A stretch of DNA of 64,000 bases from an uncultured Fretibacterium sp. Lineage in GTDB: Bacteria; Synergistota; Synergistia; Synergistales; Aminobacteriaceae. The position numbers and the translations under genes are program-made. Where the stretch lies: positions 161,791 to 225,790 of the forward strand of contig CALEPX010000021.1 of assembly GCA_937911045.1 (NCBI GenBank). Reading direction: 5' to 3'. The notes beneath the pieces were generated by a model. The model was given only the letters and a program-made list of their open reading frames with translations. It searched no databases and had not been told where the DNA came from. The number at the start of each line of letters is the position of its first letter. The first letter of the stretch is position 1. Shown here piece after piece: positions 25,736-33,930 of this stretch.

Positions 25736-26536
25736 TTATAACGCTTTGATTACTATTTTGCCTTCATATGTAGCGTCGATTATGTGATTGCCGCCCTCAC
25801 GCGCAAGCTCTTCAAACACGTCCTCGATTAGCAAGCCAAGATCCTGTTCAGAATATTTATCGCGTTGAATAAACACTTTGAATTTTTGCGAATTTCTCTC
25901 AAGATTCAACACGAACAAATCCGAACCAGCGCGTCTTTCCCAAGTTACTTCCGAGACAAACTCAAACCAGCTGTAATCGCGAAAATAATTCAGGAAATTT
26001 TCCATCATGTTAGTCGGCAACGGTGTCTTGAAAACTCCGAATAACGGCATCGTATCATCGCTGCTGACTCCTGCGCCCGTGTAATCTAAACGAAAATCAG
26101 GATTAGGCAAATCTTTCGGGATTCTCCAGATTATTTTGGGATCGTTCCCGTGAAAATTCCGGTTAATTTCGTCATCGAGTGCCCACATTTTACCGTCACG
26201 CGATATGTACCAGAATTTCTCGCGCCAATGAACTTTCACCCACGGTTCGAGCCACTTGATTTCAGTCTTGAATTTCCCGAGCTTTAGCATCTGCGTATTC
26301 ACCGACACCGGCATGTCTCGTTCAAGAAAATCACGCAACGCCTCTGAATCTTTAAGCAAGTAAGGCCAGAAATCAACGTCCCTCTGCGGAAAAATTTCCC
26401 ATAATCTTTGCTCCAGTTCCTGAGATTGCGCGTCAATTTCGTAATTGCTGAGCGCGAACCACGCTTTGAACTCGTACACACGAAACAAAATTCCGCAGAG
26501 CATACAAATCAGGAAAAACCTTGCTTTAAGGTGCAT
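25736..26536 (-). CDS. ftsQ: Divergent FtsQ/DivIB-like division protein
   Basis: A 266-residue bitopic protein: short basic N-terminus (MHLKAR), one transmembrane helix (about 7-24), and an extracytoplasmic domain. Sequence similarity to FtsQ is weak, but position between murB and ftsA, the topology and the length all match. The region ending LEPWVKVHWREKFWYISRDGKMW (cited here in two parts: LEPWVKVHW and REKFWYISRDGKMW) resembles the POTRA-to-beta transition of FtsQ, where a strand carrying the W-x-v-x-DxxG pattern occurs. The ATG at 26536 overlaps the murB stop by 11 bp. FtsQ scaffolds FtsL/FtsB in the divisome. Confidence 0.72.
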   Translation of the reverse strand: MHLKARFFLICMLCGILFRVYEFKAWFALSNYEIDAQSQELEQRLWEIFPQRDVDFWPYLLKDSEALRDFLERDMPVSVNTQMLKLGKFKTEIKWLEPWVKVHWREKFWYISRDGKMWALDDEINRNFHGNDPKIIWRIPKDLPNPDFRLDYTGAGVSSDDTMPLFGVFKTPLPTNMMENFLNYFRDYSWFEFVSEVTWERRAGSDLFVLNLERNSQKFKVFIQRDKYSEQDLGLLIEDVFEELAREGGNHIIDATYEGKIVIKAL

Positions 26537-27443
26537 CGTCGAAGCCAACGAATTTGATTTCGGGTTCGAGTGAAATTCCCGTTTCTGACAAAACCCGTTC
26601 GCGGCAAATTCTCACAAGTTGGAAAACATCAGCACTGGAAGCTCCCGCAACATTCAGGATAAAATTTGCGTGTTTACCAGACACAACAGCTCCACCGATT
26701 CCCAAACCCTTGCAGCCACATTCGTCCAGCAATTTTCCGGCTGATTTATCGCTCTGAGATTCAGGATTCTTGAACGTACAACCGGCACTGCGAAATTCTA
26801 ACGGCTGATTCCTGCGTTTGTCCGCAAAATTCTTTATCATGCTATCATCGTCGGGACTTTTCTCTCGGAATCTCATCACGCAAGAAATTATTATTCTCGC
26901 ATCATTCGCAAGTTCGCAATATCTATATGAATACGCAAAATCATTTTTCCGCCAGATTCGCAAATTCCCGTCGGATTCAATCGTCGTAACTTCTTCGAGC
27001 AAATCGCAAATTCCAAAGCCAGCAGCCCCAGCGTTTCCGCAAATTGCACCGCCAACAGTCCCAGGAATCCCAACAGCAAATTCCAGTCCGCCCAAATCAT
27101 GCTCACGAACTTCTCTGAACAATTTTGGCAACGAATAGCCAGCCTGAACTTCAACACGCGAATCTTCGAGCCAGCGGATTTTTTTCAGAGCGCGCGTCGA
27201 TAACACAACTCCTTCAACAAGACCGTCCGGGAACACAACATTGCTGCCACCGCCGAGAATATAAACGCGATTTCCCTGAGCAGCCACAAGAATCTCCTGA
27301 AATTCCTCGGGTGTATCAGGCTCAATAAAAATTTCAGCCTCTCCGCCTGTTCCTAGAGCGCAAACTTCAGAGAGCCTTTGCTTCTTGATATTCTTGATTA
27401 TATCGGCGTTACGAAGATTATTCACAAAATTCCCAACAATCAT
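26526..27443 (-). CDS. murB: UDP-N-acetylenolpyruvoylglucosamine reductase MurB
   Basis: MurB reduces UDP-GlcNAc-enolpyruvate to UDP-MurNAc with NADPH and FAD. The 305-residue protein has the FAD-binding YILGGGSNVVF (about 74-84), FAVGIPGTVGGAICGNAGAAG (split as FAVGIPGTVGG and AICGNAGAAG), the YSYRYCE segment, and the C-terminal domain with RSAGCTFKNP. In the last motif the proton-donating Ser of E. coli MurB is Cys. Later, LDECGCKGLGIGGA and KHANFILN are standard. The gene follows murC by 9 bp and overlaps ftsQ. Confidence 0.93.
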   Translation of the reverse strand: MIVGNFVNNLRNADIIKNIKKQRLSEVCALGTGGEAEIFIEPDTPEEFQEILVAAQGNRVYILGGGSNVVFPDGLVEGVVLSTRALKKIRWLEDSRVEVQAGYSLPKLFREVREHDLGGLEFAVGIPGTVGGAICGNAGAAGFGICDLLEEVTTIESDGNLRIWRKNDFAYSYRYCELANDARIIISCVMRFREKSPDDDSMIKNFADKRRNQPLEFRSAGCTFKNPESQSDKSAGKLLDECGCKGLGIGGAVVSGKHANFILNVAGASSADVFQLVRICRERVLSETGISLEPEIKFVGFDDAP

Positions 27444-27452
27444 AATGATGAA

Positions 27453-28799
27453 TTATACACTAAGATTCAAGAAATCCTCGCCCAATTCGTACACGTTGCC
27501 CGCACCCATCGTCAAAAGAATATCCCCGTTCTTTAACTCAGACCGCAACGTATCCAGAGCGTTCTCAAATTCTAAATACGAAATTTTTGCGCTATTCAAG
27601 TCCGCAATTTTCCGCGAAGTTATCCCAGAAATATTTTTCTCACTCGCTGCGTAAATCGGCAACACAAAAGCTCTATCCGCAAAGCTCAATGCCTGTGAAA
27701 TTTCCGTGGCAAATTGTGCTGTCCGAGAAAATCTGTGCGGCTGAAATACAAGTATGATTCTTCGATTTGGGAACGCGTTTCTCATAGCACGCAACGTAGC
27801 CATCATTTCTGTCGGGTGGTGCGCGTAATCATCGACAACTAACACTCCGTCACGCTCGCCTTTGATTTGCATACGACGTTCTGAACCGTGGAAATTTTTC
27901 AGGATTTGTGACGAAATTTCGAATTTTATCCCGCATTCGTAAGCAGCAGCAATCGCAGCCAGTGAGTTCAGAATATTATGTTCGCCTGATACGTTCAGTT
28001 CCAAAATTCCGACTTCAACGCCATCGTGTGAAATTCTCGCAACACTTCCGCCGCCGGATTTGTATTTTATGTCAAAAGCTCCCCAGTCAAAGCCATTGCC
28101 GAATCCGTATCTGATAATTTTGCCGCGATTTTTATCACAGGATTCGAAAACATGATTCGCTCCGTCATCTTCCGCGCACAAGATTAACACGCCATTTTCT
28201 GAACGATTGTCCGCAAATCTCGTGAAAGCTTCAAGCCCGTCAAGTCTGGTTTTGTAATGATCTACGTGATCCCAGTCCGCGTTCGTAATTATCGCGATAT
28301 TCGGGTGAAAAAGTTCGAATGATCCGTCGCTCTCGTCAAGTTCCGCAATGAAAAATCTTCCTGAACCTGAGATTGCGTTCGTGCCTATATCCGGAACATT
28401 TGCGCCAATATAAACAGTAGGATTTTTTTGCGCGTTCAGAAATATCAATCCGGTCATTGATGAAGTCGTAGTTTTTCCGTGAGTTCCGGCGATCCCTATG
28501 CCGAATTTCGAGTTGAATATATTACTCAGAGCTTGGGCGCGTGAGATTATTCGGATATTATGCTCGCGGGCATACGCAACTTCCGGATTAGCCGAATCAA
28601 TCGCAGTGCTGCACACAAGTAAATCATATTTTTCGCGCGTCAAATGTTCCGGTGAATGTCCGATTTTGCATTCGATATTTTCAAGATCGTAATGAGGTCT
28701 TTGCAGGTCGCAGCCGGTGACAAAATTTCCGTGACCGTTCAGCAATTTCGCGAGCGCACTCATTCCAGCACCGCCTAAACCCATCATGTGAATTTTCAA
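27453..28799 (-). CDS. murC: UDP-N-acetylmuramate--L-alanine ligase MurC
   Basis: MurC adds L-alanine to UDP-MurNAc using ATP, the first amino acid step of peptidoglycan precursor synthesis. The 448-residue protein has the UDP-binding MMGLGGAGMSALA (about 5-17), the ATP loop GIAGTHGKTTTSSM (about 104-117), ELDESDGSF, NADWDHVDHY, and VVDDYAHHPTEM followed by FQPHRFSRT. All key residues appear present. It is the first gene of the minus-strand cluster in this window. No murG, ftsW or murD lies upstream; a divergent sugar-transferase gene does. AAGGAGAAATGG precedes or overlaps the start region. Confidence 0.95.
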   Translation of the reverse strand: MKIHMMGLGGAGMSALAKLLNGHGNFVTGCDLQRPHYDLENIECKIGHSPEHLTREKYDLLVCSTAIDSANPEVAYAREHNIRIISRAQALSNIFNSKFGIGIAGTHGKTTTSSMTGLIFLNAQKNPTVYIGANVPDIGTNAISGSGRFFIAELDESDGSFELFHPNIAIITNADWDHVDHYKTRLDGLEAFTRFADNRSENGVLILCAEDDGANHVFESCDKNRGKIIRYGFGNGFDWGAFDIKYKSGGGSVARISHDGVEVGILELNVSGEHNILNSLAAIAAAYECGIKFEISSQILKNFHGSERRMQIKGERDGVLVVDDYAHHPTEMMATLRAMRNAFPNRRIILVFQPHRFSRTAQFATEISQALSFADRAFVLPIYAASEKNISGITSRKIADLNSAKISYLEFENALDTLRSELKNGDILLTMGAGNVYELGEDFLNLSV

Positions 28800-28906
28800 G
28801 AAGCCATTTCTCCTTCAAAACGTAATCATAAATTTCAGGATAGATTTTAGCATGTAGCAAGATATAATTTTCAGGAAATTAATCGCATCACAAAGGAGTG
28901 TTTTTC

Positions 28907-29497
28907 TTGAAGAGATTTCTTGACGTTACAGCAGCGTTTTTGGGACTGGTGATTTTATCGCCGGTGTTAATAATACTCGCGGTGTTAATTCGCTGGAAAA
29001 TGGGGTCGCCGATTATGTTCACGCAGAAACGCGCAGGTATTCACGGAAAGCCGTTCTTGCTATACAAATTCCGAACTATGTCAGACGAGAAAGATTCTAA
29101 CGGAGAATTATTGCCCGATGAGAAACGATTAACGCGCTTCGGGATTTTGCTGCGAAATCTGAGTTTGGACGAGCTGCCGCAATTATTAAACGTGTTGAAA
29201 GGCGATATGTCTCTGGTTGGACCTAGACCGCTATTGCTGCAATACGTTCCGTTATATAGCGCGCGACAGAAATTGCGATTGAACGTTAAACCCGGGTTAA
29301 CAGGCTGGGCACAAATTCACGGGCGAAATAATCTTACGTGGCACGAGAAATTCGAACTTGATGTCTGGTACGTCGAGAATCAGAATTTCTGGCTGGATTT
29401 GCGAATTTTGCTCATGACAGCTCAGAAAGTTTTTTCCCGAGAGGACGTTAATTTCGCAGGAGAAGCTACAACTCACGCATTCACTGGCGATAATTAA
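28907..29497 (+). CDS. Undecaprenyl-phosphate sugar-1-phosphate transferase (bacterial sugar transferase family)
   Basis: A short, PglC-type initiating phosphoglycosyltransferase of 196 residues that transfers a sugar-1-phosphate from a UDP-sugar to undecaprenyl phosphate, starting a surface glycan. The N-terminal reentrant helix (about 9-30) is followed by MFTQKRAGIHGKPF, LYKFRTM with the catalytic DE pair (MSDEKD), LSLDELPQLLNVLKGDMSLVGPRP (split as LSLDELPQLLNVL and KGDMSLVGPRP) and KPGLTGWAQIHGRN. TTG 28907 is used because AAAGGAG lies 9 bp upstream; a GTG at 28898 would overlap that site. It stands alone; other glycan genes occur at 51198-54085. Confidence 0.9.
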   Translation: MKRFLDVTAAFLGLVILSPVLIILAVLIRWKMGSPIMFTQKRAGIHGKPFLLYKFRTMSDEKDSNGELLPDEKRLTRFGILLRNLSLDELPQLLNVLKGDMSLVGPRPLLLQYVPLYSARQKLRLNVKPGLTGWAQIHGRNNLTWHEKFELDVWYVENQNFWLDLRILLMTAQKVFSREDVNFAGEATTHAFTGDN

Positions 29498-29507
29498 GTA
29501 GAATCTC

Positions 29508-29535
29508 GTAACACATTTTTTAGCGAACATGTTAT
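29508..29535 (+). promoter_or_regulatory. Possible NikR-like operator ahead of the nickel transporter
   Basis: GTAACA (29508-29513) and TGTTAT (29530-29535) form an inverted repeat with one mismatch, spaced by exactly 16 bp, the spacing of the classic GTATGA-N16-TCATAC NikR operator. It lies 50 bp before nikK and overlaps a -10-like TATTAT (29533-29538). The half-site sequence resembles GTAACAC sites described for NikR in some anaerobes, though those are arranged differently. No nikR gene is in the window. Confidence 0.3.
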
Positions 29536-29584
29536 TATACCCACGTGAAATTTTTACACTCAGTTACACTTAGGAGGAATTTTT

Positions 29585-30361
29585 ATGCGAAAGTTTTTTG
29601 CAGCGTTAATAATTCTCGCGTTGTCAGTTCCGGCGTTTGCTCACGAGTTGACGATTAAAGCGCAATCCAACGAATTAAAAGCAAATGTGCCGTTTAATGC
29701 GACAGTGCAATCAGCTCACAGATTCATCGTCCCAGAAGAAGTTGAAGTTCTTGAACGTGTGAAAGCTGGCATCATCGAGGACGGCGTCTTGAAAGAATCC
29801 GAACTCAAAGCTAATACGGAAAATTTGTGCATTGACTTCACTGTTACACCGAAAAACGTCTCGAAATCAGTGATACTCGCAGCAATTAAAGACGGCGAAA
29901 CTTGGAGCGTTACTAACGAGGGCGGCAAAACTGGTTCACGAACTGAACTCGAAGCTCAGGGTCTGAAAGTTTTACGCGCAACTAAGAATGACAAGTACGC
30001 AAAAGCAATTTACAACACGTCCGAATCCGATACGAATTTTTCGAGCGTTCTGAATCACCCGTTGGAAATTATCCCAGTGACAAATCCTGCGAACGCGAAA
30101 GTCGGCGAATATTTCGAAGTGAAAATCTTGCTGAACGGTCAGCCTTATACCGGCTCAGTCTGGGCTACGTATGACGGATTCGTTACTGAGTACGATAACA
30201 CTTACGCTTATTACACCGAAGCTGAGAATGGCAAAGCTTTCGTGAAAATTACAGCTCCGGGTTGGTGGGGTATTCGCGCTTATCAGGGGGATTTGCCCGG
30301 AGTTGCCGGCGATTATGACGCGCTGACCCTGAGAGCCTTCCTGTTATTCGAAGTGAAGTAA
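29585..30361 (+). CDS. nikK: NikK-like periplasmic component of nickel ECF transporter (DUF4198)
   Basis: A 258-residue exported protein with a signal peptide (residues 1-19, AFA). Directly after it comes HELTIKAQ, so the mature protein begins with a His, a typical metal ligand in this family. The rest matches the DUF4198 pattern: a beta sandwich with KVGEYFEVKILLNGQPYTGSVW (split as KVGEYFEVKIL and LNGQPYTGSVW), YYTEAENGKAFVKITAPGWW and a Tyr-rich end. It opens a five-gene operon with NikL, M, Q and O. In such systems K and L replace the small NikN protein and help deliver Ni(II) or Co(II) to NikM. TTAGGAGGAA precedes the ATG. Confidence 0.8.
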   Translation: MRKFFAALIILALSVPAFAHELTIKAQSNELKANVPFNATVQSAHRFIVPEEVEVLERVKAGIIEDGVLKESELKANTENLCIDFTVTPKNVSKSVILAAIKDGETWSVTNEGGKTGSRTELEAQGLKVLRATKNDKYAKAIYNTSESDTNFSSVLNHPLEIIPVTNPANAKVGEYFEVKILLNGQPYTGSVWATYDGFVTEYDNTYAYYTEAENGKAFVKITAPGWWGIRAYQGDLPGVAGDYDALTLRAFLLFEVK

Positions 30362-30813
30362 TGCGAAAAATTATTCTTGCAATGACACTCGTATGTTTCT
30401 GTGCGGGTGTTTTGTTTGCTCATGGAGTAGGCTATCGTGAAGCTTCTGAGAAATCTGTCGCTCTGGAATTTTTCTACTCGACTGGCGAGAAAATGAGTTA
30501 TCGTGAAGCGCGCGTATTTTCCCCGAAAGATTCCCAATTCGCAATTCAAACCGGACGCACTGATGAACTCGGCAGATTTGCGTTTATACCGGATTGCGAG
30601 GGCATGTGGCGCGTGATAGTTCGTGACGAAGAAGGTCATCAGGCAAATGCTGAGATTAATATCACACCGGAATTTTTGCAGAATAATATTTCACCGGAAA
30701 CTCAGAATAATATTTTCTCGGACAAATTCGGGATTATGATTCGCGCATTGTTGGGCGTGAGTTTGATTTTCAACATAGCTGCATTCGTGAAAATATTTTC
30801 GAGGAGGCGTTAA
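30361..30813 (+). CDS. nikL: NikL-like membrane-anchored nickel transport accessory protein
   Basis: A 150-residue protein with a signal peptide (residues 1-20, LFA) whose mature end starts HGVGYRE, again exposing a His. It has a small carboxypeptidase-regulatory-like beta domain (TDELGRFAFIPDCEGMWRVIV region) and a C-terminal transmembrane helix (about 127-146) ending in basic residues. This matches NikL of the nikKLMQO systems. Its ATG shares one base with the nikK stop (TAATG), and nikM follows after 1 bp. Confidence 0.78.
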   Translation: MRKIILAMTLVCFCAGVLFAHGVGYREASEKSVALEFFYSTGEKMSYREARVFSPKDSQFAIQTGRTDELGRFAFIPDCEGMWRVIVRDEEGHQANAEINITPEFLQNNISPETQNNIFSDKFGIMIRALLGVSLIFNIAAFVKIFSRRR

Positions 30814-30814
30814 T

Positions 30815-31420
30815 TTGCATATCAGTGAAGGCGTTTTATCAGGAGGAGCGTTATTAACTGGTTGGGCGTGTTCTGGCGTTGGAATTGCAATCGGGCTAAA
30901 GAAAACTGAATCAGAAAAAATCGTGAGAACCGCGATGATTTCGTCGGCATTTTTTCTCGCGTCGCTTGTGAATGTGAAAGTCGGGGCGAGTTCAACGCAT
31001 TTGGCATTTTTAGCACCGATGGGACTTGCGTTAGGTTGGGGGATTTTCCCGGCAGTTTTCACGGCGTTGATATTGCAGGCGTTTCTGCTTCAGTTCGGCG
31101 GATTACTCGTTCTGGGAGCGAATACTTTCATAATGAGTTTCGCTGGATTAGCTGCGTATTTGCTGTTCGGGAAAATAATTTCTCGCGCGAAAAATCAAGG
31201 CGTTATTTTCACGTTCGCGTTTGTAGCCGGAGCATTTGCCGTAATTTTGGGAGCGTTTTTGGTCGGAGTGTTCTTGGCAATGAGTAACCGGATTTTCCTG
31301 ATCAGCGCGAAAATAATTTTGCTCGCACACATTCCGTTAGCAATAATCGAAGGCATCGTAACGGGCTTCATGATAACTTGGCTGCGGAGAATTTCACCGG
31401 AATTTCTGGCAATATCATGA
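30815..31420 (+). CDS. nikM: Nickel/cobalt ECF transporter S-component NikM (CbiM family)
   Basis: The substrate-binding membrane subunit of an energy-coupling-factor transporter. The 201-residue protein begins MHISEGVL, the invariant N-terminus in which the free amino group, His2 and backbone bind Ni(II) or Co(II). A further His lies in VGASSTHLAFLAPMGLALG, the second conserved ligand segment. About six or seven hydrophobic helices follow. The start is TTG 30815 with GAGGAGG 6-7 bp upstream; removing this Met would abolish the ligand, which supports the choice. Nickel versus cobalt cannot be decided from sequence alone, but the K and L partners favour nickel. Confidence 0.88.
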   Translation: MHISEGVLSGGALLTGWACSGVGIAIGLKKTESEKIVRTAMISSAFFLASLVNVKVGASSTHLAFLAPMGLALGWGIFPAVFTALILQAFLLQFGGLLVLGANTFIMSFAGLAAYLLFGKIISRAKNQGVIFTFAFVAGAFAVILGAFLVGVFLAMSNRIFLISAKIILLAHIPLAIIEGIVTGFMITWLRRISPEFLAIS

Positions 31421-32112
31421 ACGAGAATACTTTCACAATACACACGCTCCCGAAAATTCATGCGTCAAAATATAATCCGTATAATCTGGACGTGAGAGCG
31501 AAATTTGCGATTGCGATTTGTTACGCGATTTCCGTTGCGATTGCGAGAACTTCGGGAGCATTCCTGATGGCGTCAGTTTTGCCGATTGCGCTGGCGTTCA
31601 CGTTGAGTAATTCCAGCCTCAGAACACTTGCGAAAATAAATTTGCTGAATCTGTTCATGCTTGTCACGATGATATTAACTTTCCCGGATTTCAAAGCTGC
31701 GTTAATAATAATTTTGCGCCTGAATTTCACGTGCGTAGTTTTTGCGAAATTGTTCGAGACAACAAGTTTTTATATTCCGGATCCGAAATTTGTTCCCAAG
31801 AAAATTCGCGTGTTATTAATCCTGACAATTCGCGGAATTTTCATGCTTCAGGATTGCCTGCACTCGTCGATTTTATCCGTGAAAATGCGCGCCCCTAATT
31901 TACACGGCGTTCTCAAATGGAAAGTCTTTGCGTACGTGATTGCGTCGAGTATTTTGCGGAGTGAATCGCGTTCGGAGAAAATGCTTCTGGCGATAAAAAT
32001 GCGCGGAGGTTTTGCTGGTTTTGAACAGGGGCGTGACTTGAACTGGAAATTTTCTGACAGTGTGATTTGCGTTTTATCCGGAATTTACGTTACGGGGATT
32101 TTTCTGGCATGA
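31417..32112 (+). CDS. nikQ: ECF transporter T-component NikQ (CbiQ family)
   Basis: The 231-residue transmembrane coupling subunit links NikM to the ATPase. It starts at ATG 31417, overlapping the nikM stop as ATGA. Several hydrophobic helices occur (about 35-110), followed by the cytoplasmic coupling helices with an ARG-like signature: ILTIRGIFMLQD and MLLAIKMRGGFAGF; the CbiQ family normally has two such Ala-Arg-Gly type motifs. The gene overlaps nikO by 4 bp. Confidence 0.85.
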   Translation: MNENTFTIHTLPKIHASKYNPYNLDVRAKFAIAICYAISVAIARTSGAFLMASVLPIALAFTLSNSSLRTLAKINLLNLFMLVTMILTFPDFKAALIIILRLNFTCVVFAKLFETTSFYIPDPKFVPKKIRVLLILTIRGIFMLQDCLHSSILSVKMRAPNLHGVLKWKVFAYVIASSILRSESRSEKMLLAIKMRGGFAGFEQGRDLNWKFSDSVICVLSGIYVTGIFLA

Positions 32113-32834
32113 TCGAAATTGCTAATCTCAATTACACGTATCCAGACGGAAACAAAGCTCTCAGAAATATCTCGCTGAAAATTTCTCGCGGCGAAAAAGT
32201 CGGCTTGGCTGGGGCAAACGGTTCTGGTAAATCTACGCTGCTGTTAAATCTTGCCGGGGCGTTCGAGATACAAAGCGGCAAAATATTTTTCAACGGCAAC
32301 GAAATCACAAATCCGGAATCTTTGCGAAAAATCACGGGCTTAACGTTTCAGGACGCGGACGAGCAAATTCTTATGCCAAGCGTAATCGAGGACGTCGCTT
32401 TTAATCTCGTAGCATCTGGTGTAGGCATTAAAGAATCTCACGCACGCGCCGAGAAAATCCTGAATGACCTGGGAATTTCACACCTGAAAAACCGCCCTCC
32501 TCAGAAATTATCCGGTGGCGAAAAACGCATGGTCTCATTAGCCGGAATATTAATCTCAGAACCGGAAATTCTCGCACTCGACGAACCTACAGCAGCTCTC
32601 GACCCAAGCGCAAGACAACGTGTCATAAACTTTCTCAGAAACACAGACAAGACAATTCTATTAGCATCGCACGATATTGACATGTTGCTCGATATTTGCA
32701 CACGCGGAATAATCCTGAATAATGGCACGATTTCAGCGGACGGGAATTTGCCGGATATTTTCGCACTTGAAAAAAACTCGCCCATTACGAACGAGTTCCC
32801 TTCACGTATATTATTCCCAAAAATTTCTACTTAG
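32109..32834 (+). CDS. nikO: ECF transporter ATPase NikO (CbiO family)
   Basis: The 241-residue ABC ATPase powers the NikKLMQO importer at the inner face of the membrane. It carries Walker A GANGSGKST (about 36-44), the Q loop FQDADEQILMPSV typical of CbiO/NikO, signature LSGGEKRMVSLAG, Walker B ILALDEPTAALDP and the switch His in LLASHDIDM. All catalytic residues are present. ATG 32109 overlaps the nikQ stop. The 3' end overlaps the convergent transaldolase gene by 8 bp and there is no room for a terminator between them. Confidence 0.92.
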   Translation: MIEIANLNYTYPDGNKALRNISLKISRGEKVGLAGANGSGKSTLLLNLAGAFEIQSGKIFFNGNEITNPESLRKITGLTFQDADEQILMPSVIEDVAFNLVASGVGIKESHARAEKILNDLGISHLKNRPPQKLSGGEKRMVSLAGILISEPEILALDEPTAALDPSARQRVINFLRNTDKTILLASHDIDMLLDICTRGIILNNGTISADGNLPDIFALEKNSPITNEFPSRILFPKIST

Positions 32835-33903
32835 CTTTGACCTCGATTGAAGACATCAAGCTTCTGAACGCGTTATTAAATGCCTCGACACCATCAGCCA
32901 ATAATTTCGCACAAACTGCCTTTAGATCAATTCCGGAATCTGCGAGAGCTTTTGCACGTGCTTTTGCTCCGTCAAGATCTTTTTCGAGCGTGAGAGCTGC
33001 TTTGCCGTGATCAACAAACGCGACCATTGTTGCGGGCGGAATCGTGTTGACAGTGTTCGGCGCGATTAAATCATCAACGTATTTCGTATCTGAATACGCT
33101 TTGTTCTTTGTACCGGTGCTTGCCCATAACGGTCTCTGAAGTTTTGCTCCCTTGGCTTCAAGAGCTTCCCATTCCGAACCGGCGAAAATTTTCTTGAAAC
33201 GCTCATACGTGAACTTGATGCTGTCCGTGGCAATTTTCCCGCACAAATCCGTATTGCCTTTTTCCGCGAGCAATTTATCAACCGCAGAATCAACTCGGCT
33301 GACAAATACCGACGCAACTGACGAAACTTTCGGATCAAGATTCTTTTCGGCACGAGCCTTAACTCCGCGAATATAAGCTTCGGCAACTTGCGCGTATTGC
33401 TCTTCTGAGAAAATCAGCGTTGAGTTCACGTTCACTCCAGACGCAATGCACTCTTCAAGAGCAGAAATTCCCTCAGGTGTCGCAGGAATCTTTATCATTA
33501 CGTTCGGACGGTTGAGAGCCTTGAATAATCGCTTAGCTTCAGAAACTGTCGTGTCACGATCCGAGGCTAATAACGGGCTGACTTCGAGACTTACATAACC
33601 GTCAAGACCCTGCGTATCGTCATAGACCTTTCGCAAAATATCCGCAGCAGTTCCGACTTCCTGAAGCGTTAAGACCTCGTAAATTTCCGACGCATTTTTC
33701 CCGGCAGCAGCCAGCGATTTCACTTCTGAATCATAATCGCTCGTTTTCGCAATCGCGCCCTCAAAAATCGATGGATTAGTCGTAACGCCAACAACGCCCT
33801 TCGCAATCCAGTCAGCAAGTCCGCCAGACGCAATCAAATCACGGCTAATATAATCCAGCCACGCACTCTGTCCCAGATTAAAAATCTCATGTAAAGTTGT
33901 CAT
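32827..33903 (-). CDS. tal: Transaldolase
   Basis: Transaldolase moves a dihydroxyacetone unit between sugar phosphates in the non-oxidative pentose phosphate pathway. The 358-residue protein has GVTTNPSIFEGAI (about 39-51), VSLEVSPLLA, the Schiff-base Lys138 in MIKIPAT, NVNSTLIFS, VASVFVSRVD and WASTGTKN. The length corresponds to the long transaldolase subfamily (about 360-380), not the about 220-residue or 316-residue kinds. ATG 33903 follows AGGAGGAAATGTTT. It ends the minus-strand sugar operon, 27 bp after the aldolase gene. Confidence 0.92.
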   Translation of the reverse strand: MTTLHEIFNLGQSAWLDYISRDLIASGGLADWIAKGVVGVTTNPSIFEGAIAKTSDYDSEVKSLAAAGKNASEIYEVLTLQEVGTAADILRKVYDDTQGLDGYVSLEVSPLLASDRDTTVSEAKRLFKALNRPNVMIKIPATPEGISALEECIASGVNVNSTLIFSEEQYAQVAEAYIRGVKARAEKNLDPKVSSVASVFVSRVDSAVDKLLAEKGNTDLCGKIATDSIKFTYERFKKIFAGSEWEALEAKGAKLQRPLWASTGTKNKAYSDTKYVDDLIAPNTVNTIPPATMVAFVDHGKAALTLEKDLDGAKARAKALADSGIDLKAVCAKLLADGVEAFNNAFRSLMSSIEVKAK

Positions 33904-33930
33904 AAACATTTCCTCCTGCAAATCTGCAAT

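Noticed and set aside
26556..26580. tRNA-like TTCGA stretch
   Set aside because: It lies inside murB coding sequence, and no acceptor or anticodon stem can be formed around it.
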